Notes: generated by a model from the letters alone, not told the origin. A stretch of 64,000 nt of DNA from Alphaproteobacteria bacterium (GCA_017616015.1 JAFZYY010000030.1:62001-126000); one strand, 5' to 3'. Shown: positions 1-10,100, counted from the stretch's first letter. A program made the numbers and translations.

Positions 1-719
1 TTTAACAAAGCTCCGATCTTTCCCGCCGCAACCTGTCCGTTCATCAAAGAATCGCATGTTTTATTAAAATCTTCGACCTCGCTTTTCTGTTTTGAAAAAG
101 CGCGGATAACGCGCACTCCCGCCAGATTTTCGCGGGTCAGCAAAGAAACGCGGTCCAAAATCGCCTGTATGCGGCGGTAATACGGAATCGAACGTGACAT
201 CACGAAATAAATCACCGCGCCGATGACGGGCGTGGCAATCAGAAAAATCAAAGCCAACCTGACGTTAACGAAAAACGCCATAATCACGGCACCGACCACG
301 ATGAACGGCGAGCGCAGAAAAAGCCTTAAAACCAGATTGACTCCGGACTGCGCCTGATTGATATCGCCGGTCAACCTTGTCATCAAAGACGGCGCGCCGA
401 TTTCGTCGATTTCCGTATAAGATAAAGAACAAACGTGCTTAAAAAGCGCCGTTCTCAACGCCGTGCCGAATCCCATGGACGCCTTTGCCGCAAAGAATTG
501 AGCGGTCAGAGAGCAAACCAGCCCCGCCAATCCGAAAAAGACCATCACGCCGCCCATTTTGTAAATATAGGCAATATCGTGGTTTTTAATTCCCGTATCA
601 ATAATACTTGCCGTTATCAACGGCACGATCAGTTCGAAACAAGCCTCCAGAAATTTAAACGAAGGCCCGATTACACATTCCTTTTTGTACTCTTTCAGAA
701 AGCGAATCAGCTTCAGCAT
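1..719 (-). CDS. ABC exporter half-transporter, N-terminal part (cut by window start)
   Basis: The reading frame starts at ATG 717-719 and runs off the left edge after 239 codons. The translation starts MLKLIRFLKEYKK and continues with hydrophobic segments typical of a type I ABC exporter transmembrane domain, followed by an intracellular stretch with LTRENLAGVRVIRAF, a conserved feature of multidrug/lipid exporter half-transporters just before the nucleotide-binding domain. The ATPase domain itself lies outside the window. Such proteins work in the inner membrane as dimers, often as heterodimers encoded by two adjacent genes; a partner would have to be further left. Substrate cannot be told. 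I am sure of the family and of the start, less so of the role. Confidence 0.85.
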   Translation of the reverse strand, partial: MLKLIRFLKEYKKECVIGPSFKFLEACFELIVPLITASIIDTGIKNHDIAYIYKMGGVMVFFGLAGLVCSLTAQFFAAKASMGFGTALRTALFKHVCSLSYTEIDEIGAPSLMTRLTGDINQAQSGVNLVLRLFLRSPFIVVGAVIMAFFVNVRLALIFLIATPVIGAVIYFVMSRSIPYYRRIQAILDRVSLLTRENLAGVRVIRAFSKQKSEVEDFNKTCDSLMNGQVAAGKIGALL

Positions 720-784
720 TTGTCTTTATCCTGCAAAACAAAAGTTTTTTCTATTTGGTACACGTTAAGTGTTTAAATAACAAT

Positions 785-814
785 AAAAAAGCGGAGATTT
801 TTTCTCCGCTTTTC
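785..814 (-). terminator. Intrinsic terminator after the HAD hydrolase gene
   Basis: A 7-bp stem GCGGAGA/TCTCCGC (791-797 with 803-809) is flanked by A-runs and T-runs, so it can serve as a Rho-independent terminator. It lies 4 bases past the stop codon of the HAD gene and between that gene and the ABC exporter gene, both on the minus strand. Confidence 0.8.
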
Positions 815-817
815 CTT

Positions 818-1933
818 TTACCGACCCGAGCGGGTCTTCAATACCGATTGCGTTAAAATCGCTTCCTTGCTCGTTTCTTTTTCAGCGCGGGAACGGGAAT
901 GCCCGGCGACCATTTTCATGATTTGCCCCAATTCGTCGGGATCTTTGACGGTAATTGTCGGGAAACATTTATCCGTTTTATCCGTAATCCTGTTTTTTTC
1001 TCCGTTTGCCACATGAATGACAAACACCCGATCTGCGGCGCCTCTTTCTTCAAAATAATCACGGACAGCTTCAACCATATCGCGGTCCGTGCCGTTTTTT
1101 GCCAGACTGTCGCCTAAAACCAGAACGGGCCCGCCCTGCTCAAAAGCTTTTTCCAAAAAACCCGACTTTTCGACACCGTTGCGCTTGCTCTGACTTTTGG
1201 AACGAACCTCCATCGACCCCGTCGGTTCCACCGTATAGAACAAAGCGCCGTTCGGATTTTCGGGAGCATTTTTATTAATCGACCCGTCCGGATTTTTGCC
1301 TTCCATGATATATTTCATGCGCTGATCGACAAAGGCAAACATTTCTTTGCCTTTTTCGGGAGACGACTCCATAAATTCCGCCAAATTCAAATAGCTCAAG
1401 TGCTTTTTGTACTCGGCCAGAATATGCCCGCGGGCTTCCGGCCAACGTTCGAAAATTTCCTCTTTCAGCGCCAACACGTTTTCGCCGACATAGCGCTCGA
1501 ATTTTTGTTCCTTAAAGGCGTCCTCTTCCGACGCGGAACGGCGCAAAACCGTTGTTTTTCCGTTTTCAACCAGCAAACGCCCGTGCCCCGCCACGGCGGA
1601 AGCGTTTTCAAACTCTTTGACTCCGCCCAGCAAATCATGAAAAGCGCCGTCCGGAATTTTTTCACCCGTTACGTCATTAACGCGCACGTCTGCCCAATGC
1701 CGGCCGGTAACGATATAAAAACAGCTGCCCGTTTGCGGCAAATCCGTCAAAGCGCGGCGAATATCCGGCTGCATATAACAAGCCGGCTGTCCGGTTTCCG
1801 CTTTGTTTTCAGCGGCATACTCCGCGTTTCCTTCCAGACACGACGTCTTGTCCAGATCGGTAAAAACGCAGACAGGTTGCTGATCTGCCTGTTTAAGCAA
1901 ACGCGTTAAATTTTGACGGGATAAAGAATCCAT
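818..1933 (-). CDS. HAD-superfamily hydrolase, trehalose-phosphatase-like
   Basis: A 371-residue protein without signal peptide or membrane segments, so probably cytoplasmic. HAD motif I is visible as DLDKT (Asp26, Asp28), followed by IVTGRH near residue 75, as in trehalose-6-phosphate phosphatase and related Cof-type phosphatases. A late GDSLAKNGTDRDM segment supplies the acidic motif IV. The nucleophile motif has Lys where most relatives have Gly or Asn (DxDGT). The middle of the protein, which would be the cap domain that sets substrate choice, is not recognisable to me. It faces away from the flagellar operon and ends in its own terminator, so it seems to be a single-gene unit. A sugar-phosphate phosphatase is the likeliest role; no trehalose synthase is seen nearby. 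Confidence 0.6.
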   Translation of the reverse strand: MDSLSRQNLTRLLKQADQQPVCVFTDLDKTSCLEGNAEYAAENKAETGQPACYMQPDIRRALTDLPQTGSCFYIVTGRHWADVRVNDVTGEKIPDGAFHDLLGGVKEFENASAVAGHGRLLVENGKTTVLRRSASEEDAFKEQKFERYVGENVLALKEEIFERWPEARGHILAEYKKHLSYLNLAEFMESSPEKGKEMFAFVDQRMKYIMEGKNPDGSINKNAPENPNGALFYTVEPTGSMEVRSKSQSKRNGVEKSGFLEKAFEQGGPVLVLGDSLAKNGTDRDMVEAVRDYFEERGAADRVFVIHVANGEKNRITDKTDKCFPTITVKDPDELGQIMKMVAGHSRSRAEKETSKEAILTQSVLKTRSGR

Positions 1934-2011
1934 AACGCCCCCTTTTTAATTTTGTCCAATTTTCTCACAAAAGACTCATTTTATCAACGTTAAATTTTTT
2001 TTAAGTCCGAA

Positions 2012-2022
2012 GAGTCAGACTC
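2012..2022. promoter_or_regulatory. Perfect inverted repeat upstream of the flagellar genes
   Basis: GAGTC-A-GACTC is a perfect 5-bp palindrome with one central base, 23 bases before the first ATG of the flagellar operon; GGAGTC recurs at the ribosome binding site. It lies in the 112-bp region between the divergent HAD and flagellar genes and could be an operator, but short palindromes of this size also occur by chance. Confidence 0.25.
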
Positions 2023-2045
2023 GATCAAAACAGAACGGAGTCTGA

Positions 2046-2339
2046 ATGACGCAAAACCAGTCCAAAAGAACGGCGGCCGTCGCTTTGAACTATGATCCGC
2101 AGGAAGGCGGAATTCCGACCGTCGCCGCCAGCGGATACGGACATTTGGCCGAAAAGATTTTGGAACTGGCGTTTGCCGCGGGCGTTAAAGTCCGGCAGGA
2201 CGCCGATTTGGCGGAAATATTGGCGGCGTTGGATATGGACAGCGAAATCCCGCCCGAAGCTTTTGCGGCGGTTGCCGAGATTCTGTCTTATGTTTATGAG
2301 CTCAACGTTTCCGTTGAAAAAGGATTTGCCCTGTCATGA
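2046..2339 (+). CDS. FlhB C-terminal-domain-like protein (EscU/YscU/HrcU family)
   Basis: A 97-residue soluble protein. The stretch from AAVALNYDP to the end resembles the cytoplasmic C-terminal domain of the flagellar export switch protein FlhB: AVAL-Y, then P-V-A-SGYGHLAEKILELA, then an acidic A-LAxAL segment and I-PEAFxAVAEILSYVY. It lacks the membrane part of FlhB and the NPTH autocleavage motif. Stand-alone FlhB-C-like proteins are known next to flagellar genes in several phyla and their role is poorly understood. It is first in an operon with a small unknown protein, FliO and FliP; its stop overlaps the next start (ATGA), implying translational coupling. The start has an AACGGAG ribosome binding site. 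Confidence 0.8.
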   Translation: MTQNQSKRTAAVALNYDPQEGGIPTVAASGYGHLAEKILELAFAAGVKVRQDADLAEILAALDMDSEIPPEAFAAVAEILSYVYELNVSVEKGFALS

Positions 2340-2596
2340 CGCATTCACAGATTCAAGCAGAAGTTGACAAAGCCGACGCCCTGTTAAACACCGCGGCGGA
2401 TTTGATAAGCAGCGGTCACGTTGTCAGCATTGCTTCTTTAAGCGGGATCGTAAATAATATCTGCCGTTTGATTAACGAAGAAGGATACGCGCATTGTCAG
2501 ACTTTCAAACCTGTGCTAATTCATTTATCGGATCAAATGGATCAAATCCGGACGGCTATGGAAAAACAGCTGATGACCGGCACGATTAAAGGATAG
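2336..2596 (+). CDS. Small helical protein of the flagellar operon, function unknown
   Basis: An 86-residue protein I do not recognise. It has no signal peptide or membrane segment. Composition and hydrophobic spacing suggest two or three helices, with two cysteines (near residues 43 and 53) and a charged amphipathic C-terminal half. Its start overlaps the stop of the FlhB-C-like gene by 4 bases and its stop is 5 bases before fliO, so it is very likely co-translated with export-apparatus parts. Size, helicity and place would fit a small export chaperone or regulator such as FliT or FlgN types, but no sequence match to those was seen; this is inference from position. Confidence 0.65.
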   Translation: MTHSQIQAEVDKADALLNTAADLISSGHVVSIASLSGIVNNICRLINEEGYAHCQTFKPVLIHLSDQMDQIRTAMEKQLMTGTIKG

Positions 2597-2601
2597 TCTT
2601 T

Positions 2602-2901
2602 ATGGAACACGAAGCCTCTTTTTTATCCGCTTTGCTTGGACTTATTTTTGTTCTGGGCATTATCTTTTTCATTTCTTATCTGTTTAAGCGGTTCGGGTCG
2701 CATTTAATTACGGGAATGACTCCCGCCAATAAAAAATCGGAAATCAACCTGTTGGATATTCGTATTGTCGATCCGAAAAACAGATTAGTTTTGTTTCGCT
2801 GCCGTAACAAAGATTATCTGGTTCTGACAGGAGAAACAAATTGTGTCGTGGATTCTTTTGCTGTTCCGGAAAATCAGGAGGCGCCGCATGTCGAAGCTTA
2901 A
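2602..2901 (+). CDS. fliO: Flagellar biosynthesis protein FliO
   Basis: A 99-residue protein with one N-terminal membrane helix (about residues 8-27, LSALLGLIFVLGIIFFISYL), a basic stop-transfer segment, then a small cytosolic domain containing LLDIRIVDPKNRLVLFRCRNKDYLVLTG. That pattern, a single helix plus a domain with -R-V/I-D-x-K-R-L-V-L-x-x-x-x-x-x-Y-L-V-L, is the FliO signature. FliO helps assemble the FliP ring of the flagellar type III export gate. The gene directly precedes and overlaps fliP by 14 bases, the usual order. An AAAGGA ribosome binding site precedes the ATG. Confidence 0.85.
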   Translation: MEHEASFLSALLGLIFVLGIIFFISYLFKRFGSHLITGMTPANKKSEINLLDIRIVDPKNRLVLFRCRNKDYLVLTGETNCVVDSFAVPENQEAPHVEA

Positions 2902-3622
2902 AAAAGTTTTTCCCGTTTTACTGATGTTTTTGACGGCCGCTCCCGCCTGGGCGCAAAGCGTTAACATTGATTTGGGCGATTCCGGCGGATCATCGACGGC
3001 GCGCATTGTTCAACTGGTCTTGTTGCTGACGGTTTTGTCCGTCGCTCCGAGTATTCTGGTTATGATCACCTCGTTTACCCGCATCGCGATCGTTTTTTCC
3101 ATCACGCGCCAGGCGTTAGGTACTTCCCAGACGCCGTCGAACATGATTTTGGTCGCCTTGGCTTTATTTATGACCGGCTTTATTATGACGCCGACTTTTG
3201 AAAAAGCGTGGGATACCGGCATTCACCCGCTGATAGAAGAAAAAATAGAAACGAAAGTCGCCGTGGAAAGAACCGTTCAGCCTTTCAAAGAATTCATGCT
3301 GAAAAACGTCCGCCCGAAAGATTTGCAGCTGTTCATGGATTTTTCCAAAACGCCGCAGGTTGAAAAACCGGAAGACACGCCGCTGACCGCTTTAGTGCCG
3401 GCGTTTATGGTCAGCGAGTTGCGGCGCGCTTTTGAAATCGGCTTTTTGATTTTCGTTCCTTTTTTAATCATCGATATGGTGGTGGCTTCCGTATTGATGA
3501 GTATGGGCATGATGATGCTTCCGCCGTCAATGTTGTCCATGCCGTTTAAGCTGATTTTTTTCGTTGTGATTGACGGTTGGTATATGCTGGTCGGCAGCCT
3601 GGTTAAAAGCTTTACGGTTTAG
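2888..3622 (+). CDS. fliP: Flagellar export gate protein FliP
   Basis: A 244-residue protein forming the core of the flagellar type III secretion gate together with FliQ and FliR. It has a cleavable signal peptide (about residues 1-23, ending PAWA), then membrane helices with the family motifs VLLLTVLSVAPSILVMITSFTR, RQALGTSQTPSNM and, near the C-terminus, EIGFLIFVPFLIIDMVVAS and MGMMMLPP. The open frame begins at 2843, but the ATG at 2888 has a strong AGGAGG at the right distance and yields the proper signal peptide, so I chose it. fliQ and fliR do not follow; the next gene converges from the other strand two bases after the stop, so the operon ends here. Confidence 0.97.
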   Translation: MSKLKKVFPVLLMFLTAAPAWAQSVNIDLGDSGGSSTARIVQLVLLLTVLSVAPSILVMITSFTRIAIVFSITRQALGTSQTPSNMILVALALFMTGFIMTPTFEKAWDTGIHPLIEEKIETKVAVERTVQPFKEFMLKNVRPKDLQLFMDFSKTPQVEKPEDTPLTALVPAFMVSELRRAFEIGFLIFVPFLIIDMVVASVLMSMGMMMLPPSMLSMPFKLIFFVVIDGWYMLVGSLVKSFTV

Positions 3623-3624
3623 CC

Positions 3625-6600
3625 TTAAAACGAATAAATGAGGGAAGCGGAAATTGTTCTTACGGTTGATTTTGATCCGCTTCTTTGATTAACCAGCAGA
3701 TTCAGCTTTGTTTGCTGTGAAAAACGCCCGTTAATTCCGAAACCGACTGAAAAAGCGGATTTTTCCTTGTTATCCAAACAATCGAACGAAGCCTGCAAAG
3801 CATCTTTGCTGAAATAGGCCTGCGTCTTCGGATTACCGCCCGAAAGCAGATAGTCATAGCGCACATCAAAGAAAACATATTCGGGTTGGAATCCCAGAAT
3901 CATCATTTCGTCCATGACAAAACCGGCGATTAATCCGGGAGACGTCGTTACAGACGTATCGTTCAACGCTTTTACCGATAAATTGACATCGGAATTTCCT
4001 TGTTCCGTATAAGCGTCCTGAGACATTTTCGAAACCGTCAGACCGACATAGGGACGGAAGGACATGTCTCCCGGTTGCAGAGGAAGAGATTGAATGTCGT
4101 AACCGATATTCAAAGTGGCTTCAATACTTGAACCGCTAAAAGAAGCCGTGCTTTTGAATGTTTCGGTCGGCAGTACGGTCATGCGCGTTTTATCATAGCT
4201 CTGACGGCCGAACATCAAAGCGCCGTCGATTGAAATAAAATCTTTCTGACCGCTGAAATAAGTCCCCAAACGCCAATCGGTAACATCGGTTTTGTCTTGT
4301 CCCTGCTCAATGGCGGATTGGGCATAACCGGCGGTCAATCCCCATAAGAAGTTATCGGAATAAACAAAGTCCCAACCGAACATTGCGCCTATTCCCGTGC
4401 TGTCCGCGGACGCCAAGCCCGTCGCGCCGTCGGATTTCAACGTTCCCTGATGATACAGCATTTGCCCCCAGGCCTGCTTCCGAATGCCGAAAGCCTGGCC
4501 GCCCGAATGACCTTTAGGCCTGAAAGAACGATACACGTCTCTTTTTTTGGGAGCATAGTATCTGTATTCTTCCTGCGGCGCGTTTTCAGGTCTGTACTGT
4601 TGATAAACATCTTTGGACTGCGGCATCTTGTAACGGTAATTTTCCTGCGGCGCGTTACCTGGCCGATATTGCTTGTAAACGTCCCCTTTCGGTTGCGACG
4701 ATTTTGAAGACGGGGAATAATATTGCATTCGTCCTTCATAGCGCAAAGGATCTTTCATAAGCTGGCGTTCAAAAATATGCGTCTGTACACCGCGCGTCAG
4801 TTTATCGGACAACGGCAAAGAAGAAAATTGTAGCGGCCTGGCCTGATCTCTCATTTTATTGATTTGTTTTTTCAATCCTGCCTGATCGAAGAAATAAAAC
4901 CCGGACAGATTCAACCCGTTTTGTTTAAACAGTCTGTCGATAGTCGCCGCCGTTTTGCGTTCTTCCGGCGTTAAAGAAGAGGAATTTGCCGATGATGCTA
5001 TCGGAAGAAAATCCAATGAAACCGAAACGGTTTTTTCCGTTGAATTAACAGAAGCTTGAGACGAAATGTATTGAGTTATTCTGTCTGTCAGCGGGAAATC
5101 CTCTCCGACAAACAGCTCGCCGGAAGCTGCAACGACCAGATATGAAACGCCGTCTCTTAATCTTGGCAGATTGTTTTGGTCGAGAACAAATCCGCCTGAA
5201 ATCAAATTTACATCGACAGCGTTTATCGGCTGTATTGCTTCAGGATTTCCGACAACGGGCGATAATACTATATTACCGTAATTAGTCAACGTATCCGGTG
5301 TCGACATCGGATAAAGCGTTCCTGTTTCTCCATTAATCAGAGTACCGCCCGCAACGCGTCCTGTTTTTAAGACACTGCTGTTTCGAACGGTTCCCGTATT
5401 TTGAATTACGCCCGAAAACGTTCCGCCGTTTAAATAAAACTCTCCGCTGTTTCCGATCGTGCCTGACAGAGAGCCGCCGTTTAAATAAAAATTCCCGTCG
5501 TTTGTTAAAGAATTTGTGATTTTTCCGGTTCCCGAAAGATAAAAAGAGCCTGTGTTTTCAACTGTTGAAGCAGTGCCACCTGATTGCCTTGCCTCTGCCG
5601 CATTAACCACGTTTTGCACTTGTCCGCCGTCAATAGTGATTGTTCCGGCCAAAGAAGTGATTTGGGGAACCGTCCCGCCGTTCAGATAAAAAGTACCGCC
5701 GGAAACAGAAACGTTTCCTGCCAAAGATCCCTTCAGCCGTAAAACGCCTTCCGTAACGATTGTCTCCCCCTGATATGTATTATTTCCCGCCAGTGTCAGT
5801 GTTCCGGAACCGCTTTTTTTCAGCCCGACAGGCGCTTCCGGATGCTCGGAAATGTTTCTTCTTTCCCCTATATTGTTGCTCCAGATACTGTCATATCCCT
5901 GTGTGTTAACAGGATATAAATACTGATTTCCGTCATAATCGGCGGAAACCAGACGGTTTGCGTCAAAATACCCGGGGCCCCGCACCGCTTTTCCCAGATT
6001 CAACAATCCCTGACCGAACACGTCCGCATAAGAAACATCGACACAGACGACTGTTTCCGAATCACATGTATATCCGGCGCCCAATTCGGAACGAACAACC
6101 GCCAGTTTCTCGGCGTCCGTCCAGTTTTTCCCGTATCCGTCCTCGGTTCCGAAAAACAAGAATTGATTTTTATGGCTCGGTTCATACCCTCCAGGGATTT
6201 GAATTAATCCTTCCTTTTGGAGCATATAATTGCTGAAACTCGCGTAATTTTTATCCGCCGTAGAAAACAAAACATCGGCGATCTGTTTTCCGCCCATATA
6301 CGGAAACGCGCTGGAAACGACGGCGGCCGCCCCCGAAATGACCGGCGCTGCGGCCGAAGTTCCGGCAAAAGAATCATTATAAGCAGTGGTACCGGAACTG
6401 GACGGCGCATATATTCCTACCGGAGCCGCCAACGACCACTCCTGAGCATATTGCGCCAAATTCGTATAGTTTTCCAAAAAATAGGGACTGGAGGGAGAAT
6501 AATTCGGATTGTAAGCTATCGCGCTGATAACGTTGTTTTTTAAAGTCGCGCTGAAATAAGGGGAACCTGCAGGAGAATAGGTTGGAGAAAGTCTTTCATT

Positions 6601-7167
6601 GTTTCCCGCGCTGGCAACTATTAATTTATCCTTGACCGCCAAAGCGTTCAACGCGTTAATATGCTCCGATGGAGCTGATGTCGGTAAATATACATCATAA
6701 CTTATACTGTTATTGACGATTTTAACGGAATCAAACGTTTCGCCCGCCAATATTTGCCATGCTTCAGCGGGCGACTGATAACAGCTCGGACAACCCTCGC
6801 CGTCATCTAAATTTAACGCAAAAGAAACTATTTTCGCGTCATAAGCGATACCATGCATTCCCAAACCGTCTTTTTTGCCGGCGATAATGCCGGCAACCGG
6901 CGTCCCATGACTTTTGGGAGCTTCTTCATTGTTATATTCGTTTGTTTGCAGAGTGCTGATCTGTCCGATAAGTTCCTGATGCGAAGTAAAAACGCCGTTG
7001 TCGACAACAGCCACCGTCACGTTTTTCCCTGTAAAGCCGGCGCTATACGCCGCTGCCGCACCGATTGCGTCATACGGTATCTGATTGACATTATATTCCT
7101 CATCGGCAGCCGAAACCTGACCGCAGAAAAGAAAAAATAACATAAAAAGAAAGGAAAAATTTTTCAT
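3625..7167 (-). CDS. Subtilisin-like (S8) serine protease autotransporter, copy 1
   Basis: A 1180-residue type V secreted protein. Residues 1-20 are a signal peptide. The S8 peptidase domain follows, with Asp56 (AVVDNG), His87 (SHGTPVAG) and Ser271 (GTSAAAP) as catalytic triad and Asn189 (ASAGN) as likely oxyanion residue. After about residue 450 come autotransporter-associated beta repeats (SGSGTLTLAGNNTYQG, then FYLNGG units), a proline/tyrosine-rich linker with tandem repeats (about 827-885), and a C-terminal 12-strand beta-barrel from about residue 890 ending in Phe. The barrel inserts in the outer membrane and exports the protease. The start has an AAGGAAAA site. The related gene lies 18 bases upstream on the same strand, so both are likely one operon. 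Targets are unknown; adhesion or host-protein cleavage would fit. Confidence 0.93.
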   Translation of the reverse strand: MKNFSFLFMLFFLFCGQVSAADEEYNVNQIPYDAIGAAAAYSAGFTGKNVTVAVVDNGVFTSHQELIGQISTLQTNEYNNEEAPKSHGTPVAGIIAGKKDGLGMHGIAYDAKIVSFALNLDDGEGCPSCYQSPAEAWQILAGETFDSVKIVNNSISYDVYLPTSAPSEHINALNALAVKDKLIVASAGNNERLSPTYSPAGSPYFSATLKNNVISAIAYNPNYSPSSPYFLENYTNLAQYAQEWSLAAPVGIYAPSSSGTTAYNDSFAGTSAAAPVISGAAAVVSSAFPYMGGKQIADVLFSTADKNYASFSNYMLQKEGLIQIPGGYEPSHKNQFLFFGTEDGYGKNWTDAEKLAVVRSELGAGYTCDSETVVCVDVSYADVFGQGLLNLGKAVRGPGYFDANRLVSADYDGNQYLYPVNTQGYDSIWSNNIGERRNISEHPEAPVGLKKSGSGTLTLAGNNTYQGETIVTEGVLRLKGSLAGNVSVSGGTFYLNGGTVPQITSLAGTITIDGGQVQNVVNAAEARQSGGTASTVENTGSFYLSGTGKITNSLTNDGNFYLNGGSLSGTIGNSGEFYLNGGTFSGVIQNTGTVRNSSVLKTGRVAGGTLINGETGTLYPMSTPDTLTNYGNIVLSPVVGNPEAIQPINAVDVNLISGGFVLDQNNLPRLRDGVSYLVVAASGELFVGEDFPLTDRITQYISSQASVNSTEKTVSVSLDFLPIASSANSSSLTPEERKTAATIDRLFKQNGLNLSGFYFFDQAGLKKQINKMRDQARPLQFSSLPLSDKLTRGVQTHIFERQLMKDPLRYEGRMQYYSPSSKSSQPKGDVYKQYRPGNAPQENYRYKMPQSKDVYQQYRPENAPQEEYRYYAPKKRDVYRSFRPKGHSGGQAFGIRKQAWGQMLYHQGTLKSDGATGLASADSTGIGAMFGWDFVYSDNFLWGLTAGYAQSAIEQGQDKTDVTDWRLGTYFSGQKDFISIDGALMFGRQSYDKTRMTVLPTETFKSTASFSGSSIEATLNIGYDIQSLPLQPGDMSFRPYVGLTVSKMSQDAYTEQGNSDVNLSVKALNDTSVTTSPGLIAGFVMDEMMILGFQPEYVFFDVRYDYLLSGGNPKTQAYFSKDALQASFDCLDNKEKSAFSVGFGINGRFSQQTKLNLLVNQRSGSKSTVRTISASLIYSF
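4512..4689 (-). repeat. Tandem coding repeat in the autotransporter linker
   Basis: Residues about 827-885 contain two near-identical 23-residue units built on DVYxQYRPxNAPQExYRY and a third, shortened unit DVYRSFRPKG. The units sit just before the beta-barrel, where a linker or pore-spanning helix is expected. The second autotransporter has only a short QQYRGKYYRGRSGG remnant at this place, so the repeat has expanded in copy 1. Confidence 0.8.
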
Positions 7168-7185
7168 TTATCTTTTTTTCCTTCA

Positions 7186-10100
7186 TCAAAACGTATAAGC
7201 AAACGTCGCGGAAAGATTCAAAGCCTCCGTCTTTTTGGAAAATCTGGTTCCAGCCCAGAAATGCGCCTGCCAGTTACGAGTCAGGTTTGTTTTAAATCCC
7301 ACGCCTGCATTAAAGAAATCTTTATCCGTATCGGCAGACAGCGAAGAAAACGTGCTTTTTGTCACATCGGCCAGGAAATAAGCCGATCTTTGAACGGAAT
7401 CGCCGCTTAAAAGACGCTGATATCCGACATCGGCGGTAATTACCGCTTCGGAAAACAAATACCCCAATGTCAATCCGGGCGAAACGCTGACGGAAGTATC
7501 ATGAACTTCGCTGACGCCCAAAGCCAAAAAAGAATTTTCTTTTTCTTTATAGGCGTCCTGATGAATATAATTGACGTTTGCCCCTATATACGAACGCAGA
7601 TAGAAAGAATGATCCCGATAAGGCAATCGCGCGAAATCGTACCCTAAATTAACATCGAATTCTGCCGAATATCCGTTAAAATCCGCAATATTGGAAGTAG
7701 CCATACCGCCCAACTGCATAAACCGGGAAGACTTATATTGCTGAATACCGCCCATCGCTAAAGTATTCAGCGTTACGCGACCGAACCTGGAACCGGTATA
7801 AAAACCGGCGCGATAATCCTTGACTTCGATTTTATCCTCGTCCTGCTTTAATTTTGCGGAAGCAACGCCCGTCGTCAGACCAAGCAGGAAATTTTCCGAA
7901 AATTCATAATCATAGCCGAACATCGCGCCGATAGTTTTGGTTGTAATATCGTCTTTGTTTAAAGCGGAATTTCCGTCTTCTTTAAACACTCCGCCTAAAA
8001 ATTGCCCCCAAACTTTTTGATTTTTTGCGGTATTTCCGCCGGAACGTCCGCGATAATACTTTCCGCGGTATTGCTGCATCGGAACATGCGGCTGTTGCAC
8101 GGTTCCCGCATCTCTAATCATGGTATTGGCGAACAAATGCGCATGAACCTGCGACGCCATCACTTTTGTCAACGGAAGCTGCTCGTTTTGAACAGGCTGT
8201 ACTTTAGAACGCAATAAATTAACCTGCTTCCTCAGTCCTTCGGCAGAGTAATAATAGAAACGCCCGAAATTCGTTTGTCGCTGATCTATAAAAATTTTAT
8301 CCAAAATGGAAACGACTTGTTTTTCTTCCGCTGAAAACGAAGAAACTATTGCGTTTTCGGACATACGCAAATAATCGATTCTTGTATTGATGTTATTGTC
8401 TTCCCGTGACGTTGTCGCAACAATGAAACTGGACAGATAGGTTTGTTCTTCAAAATTATTAAATGTCGGCAGAGAAGCGGAACTGATAATCGTGTATGTT
8501 CTGCCGTTTTCATAAACGACATTATCATTGTTCAAACTTACTTTTCCGCCGGAAATATTTAATGAATCCACATGCATGGGCGCTATTGAATTTCCGGATT
8601 GATCTGCCGTCAAAAGGATATTTCCCGAAGAAATCAACGTACCGATATTTAAAGAAGTAGCGACAGACCCTGACGCATTATTATTAACCGTACCGTTAAT
8701 TGTTCCGAATCCGGACAGGACGCCGTTGTTTTCCAACGCTGAAGTCGCTTCCAACGTACTTCCCTGCGTCACGATAATTTTTCCCGAAGAAGCGTTCTGC
8801 AAATTTCCGTGAAGCGTTCCGGCATTTTGCAATTTCAAAACACTTTCGTTCTGAAAAGAGCCGGTAGCATTAAAATTCCCTGTAACGTTAAAAGTTCCTT
8901 CATTGACGACATTTCCCGTTGCGGTTCCGTTAGCGGCATTAACCGTGCCCTGATTTGTAATACTGCCGCCTAATGTTCCCGCGTAAATTTGCGCCTGAGC
9001 ACCGGCATTAACGGTCAAAGCGCCGTCCAAGTTACCGCCGTTTAAAGCAAAAATACCACCGTCTGCGGTAACGGCTCCCGTCATGCTGCCCGTAAGAGAC
9101 AAGGTGCCCGCTTCGACAACGGAAACGCCTTCAAACGTATTTGTTCCGGCTAATGTGAGCGATCCGGCGCCTTGTTTTTTCAGTCCGACGGCGGCGTCTT
9201 CATGCGCGGAAGTATTTCTTTTTTCTTCTATATCGTTGCTCCAGGTACTGTTATATCCTTGCGTATTGACGGTATAAAAGTACTGATTCAAACTCTCATT
9301 GTAATCAGAAGCTGTTAATCTGTCCGCGTCTAAATATTTCAATCCTTTAACGGCATCGCCGACATTCAGCAATCCTTGTCCGAACACGTCTTCAAAAGTG
9401 ACTTCATTACACTCCATCGTCCCTTCGCAAACAATACCCGCGTCGGTCTTGGCTTCATCATACGACATGCCCTGACTATTGTCCGTAAAGAATAAAAAGC
9501 GCTGATTTTTCCCGTCGTCCTGAATCATGTACGGGCTAAGACCCGGCGTAAGATTCGGCTCTTCCAAATCTTCTTTTTTGAATGCTGTGGAAAATAAAAC
9601 GTCAGCGATTTGTTTTCCGTCCATATAGGGAAAAGCTTCCGACACCAAAGCCGCCGCGCCGGAAACCATCGGCGCCGCCATGGACGTGCCGTCAAGTTCC
9701 GAATATTTCGGGGAATCGTTTATATAAGCAATTGAGGAATACACTGTCCCGGGGGCGGCCAACGACCATTTTTTAGCACTGCTTGCCAAATTGGTATATT
9801 CGGCAATGAAATCCGTATCGGACGGCAATTTATCGGGATCATAAGCAACGACACTAATCAGATTTAACGCCGTGGAAGAATCGTATGCGGCCATTTTAGC
9901 GGGAAAGCTTGAAGGCTCTAATTGCATTTCATTGCCGGCAGAAGCAACGATTAATTTTCCTTTATCCACTAATTTTTTAGCAATCGCAGCGCTTGACTTC
10001 AATTGCTCAACTGTTATGACGGAGTCTTTGACAGTTCCCCAACTGTTGTTGACAATCTTAACGCTGTCGTATTCGTCCAGAGCTAAAATTTCATAAGCCA

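Noticed and set aside
435-776. Plus-strand frame over the start of the ABC exporter gene
   Set aside because: Antisense to a clear ABC exporter; the exporter frame has the motifs and the start codon.
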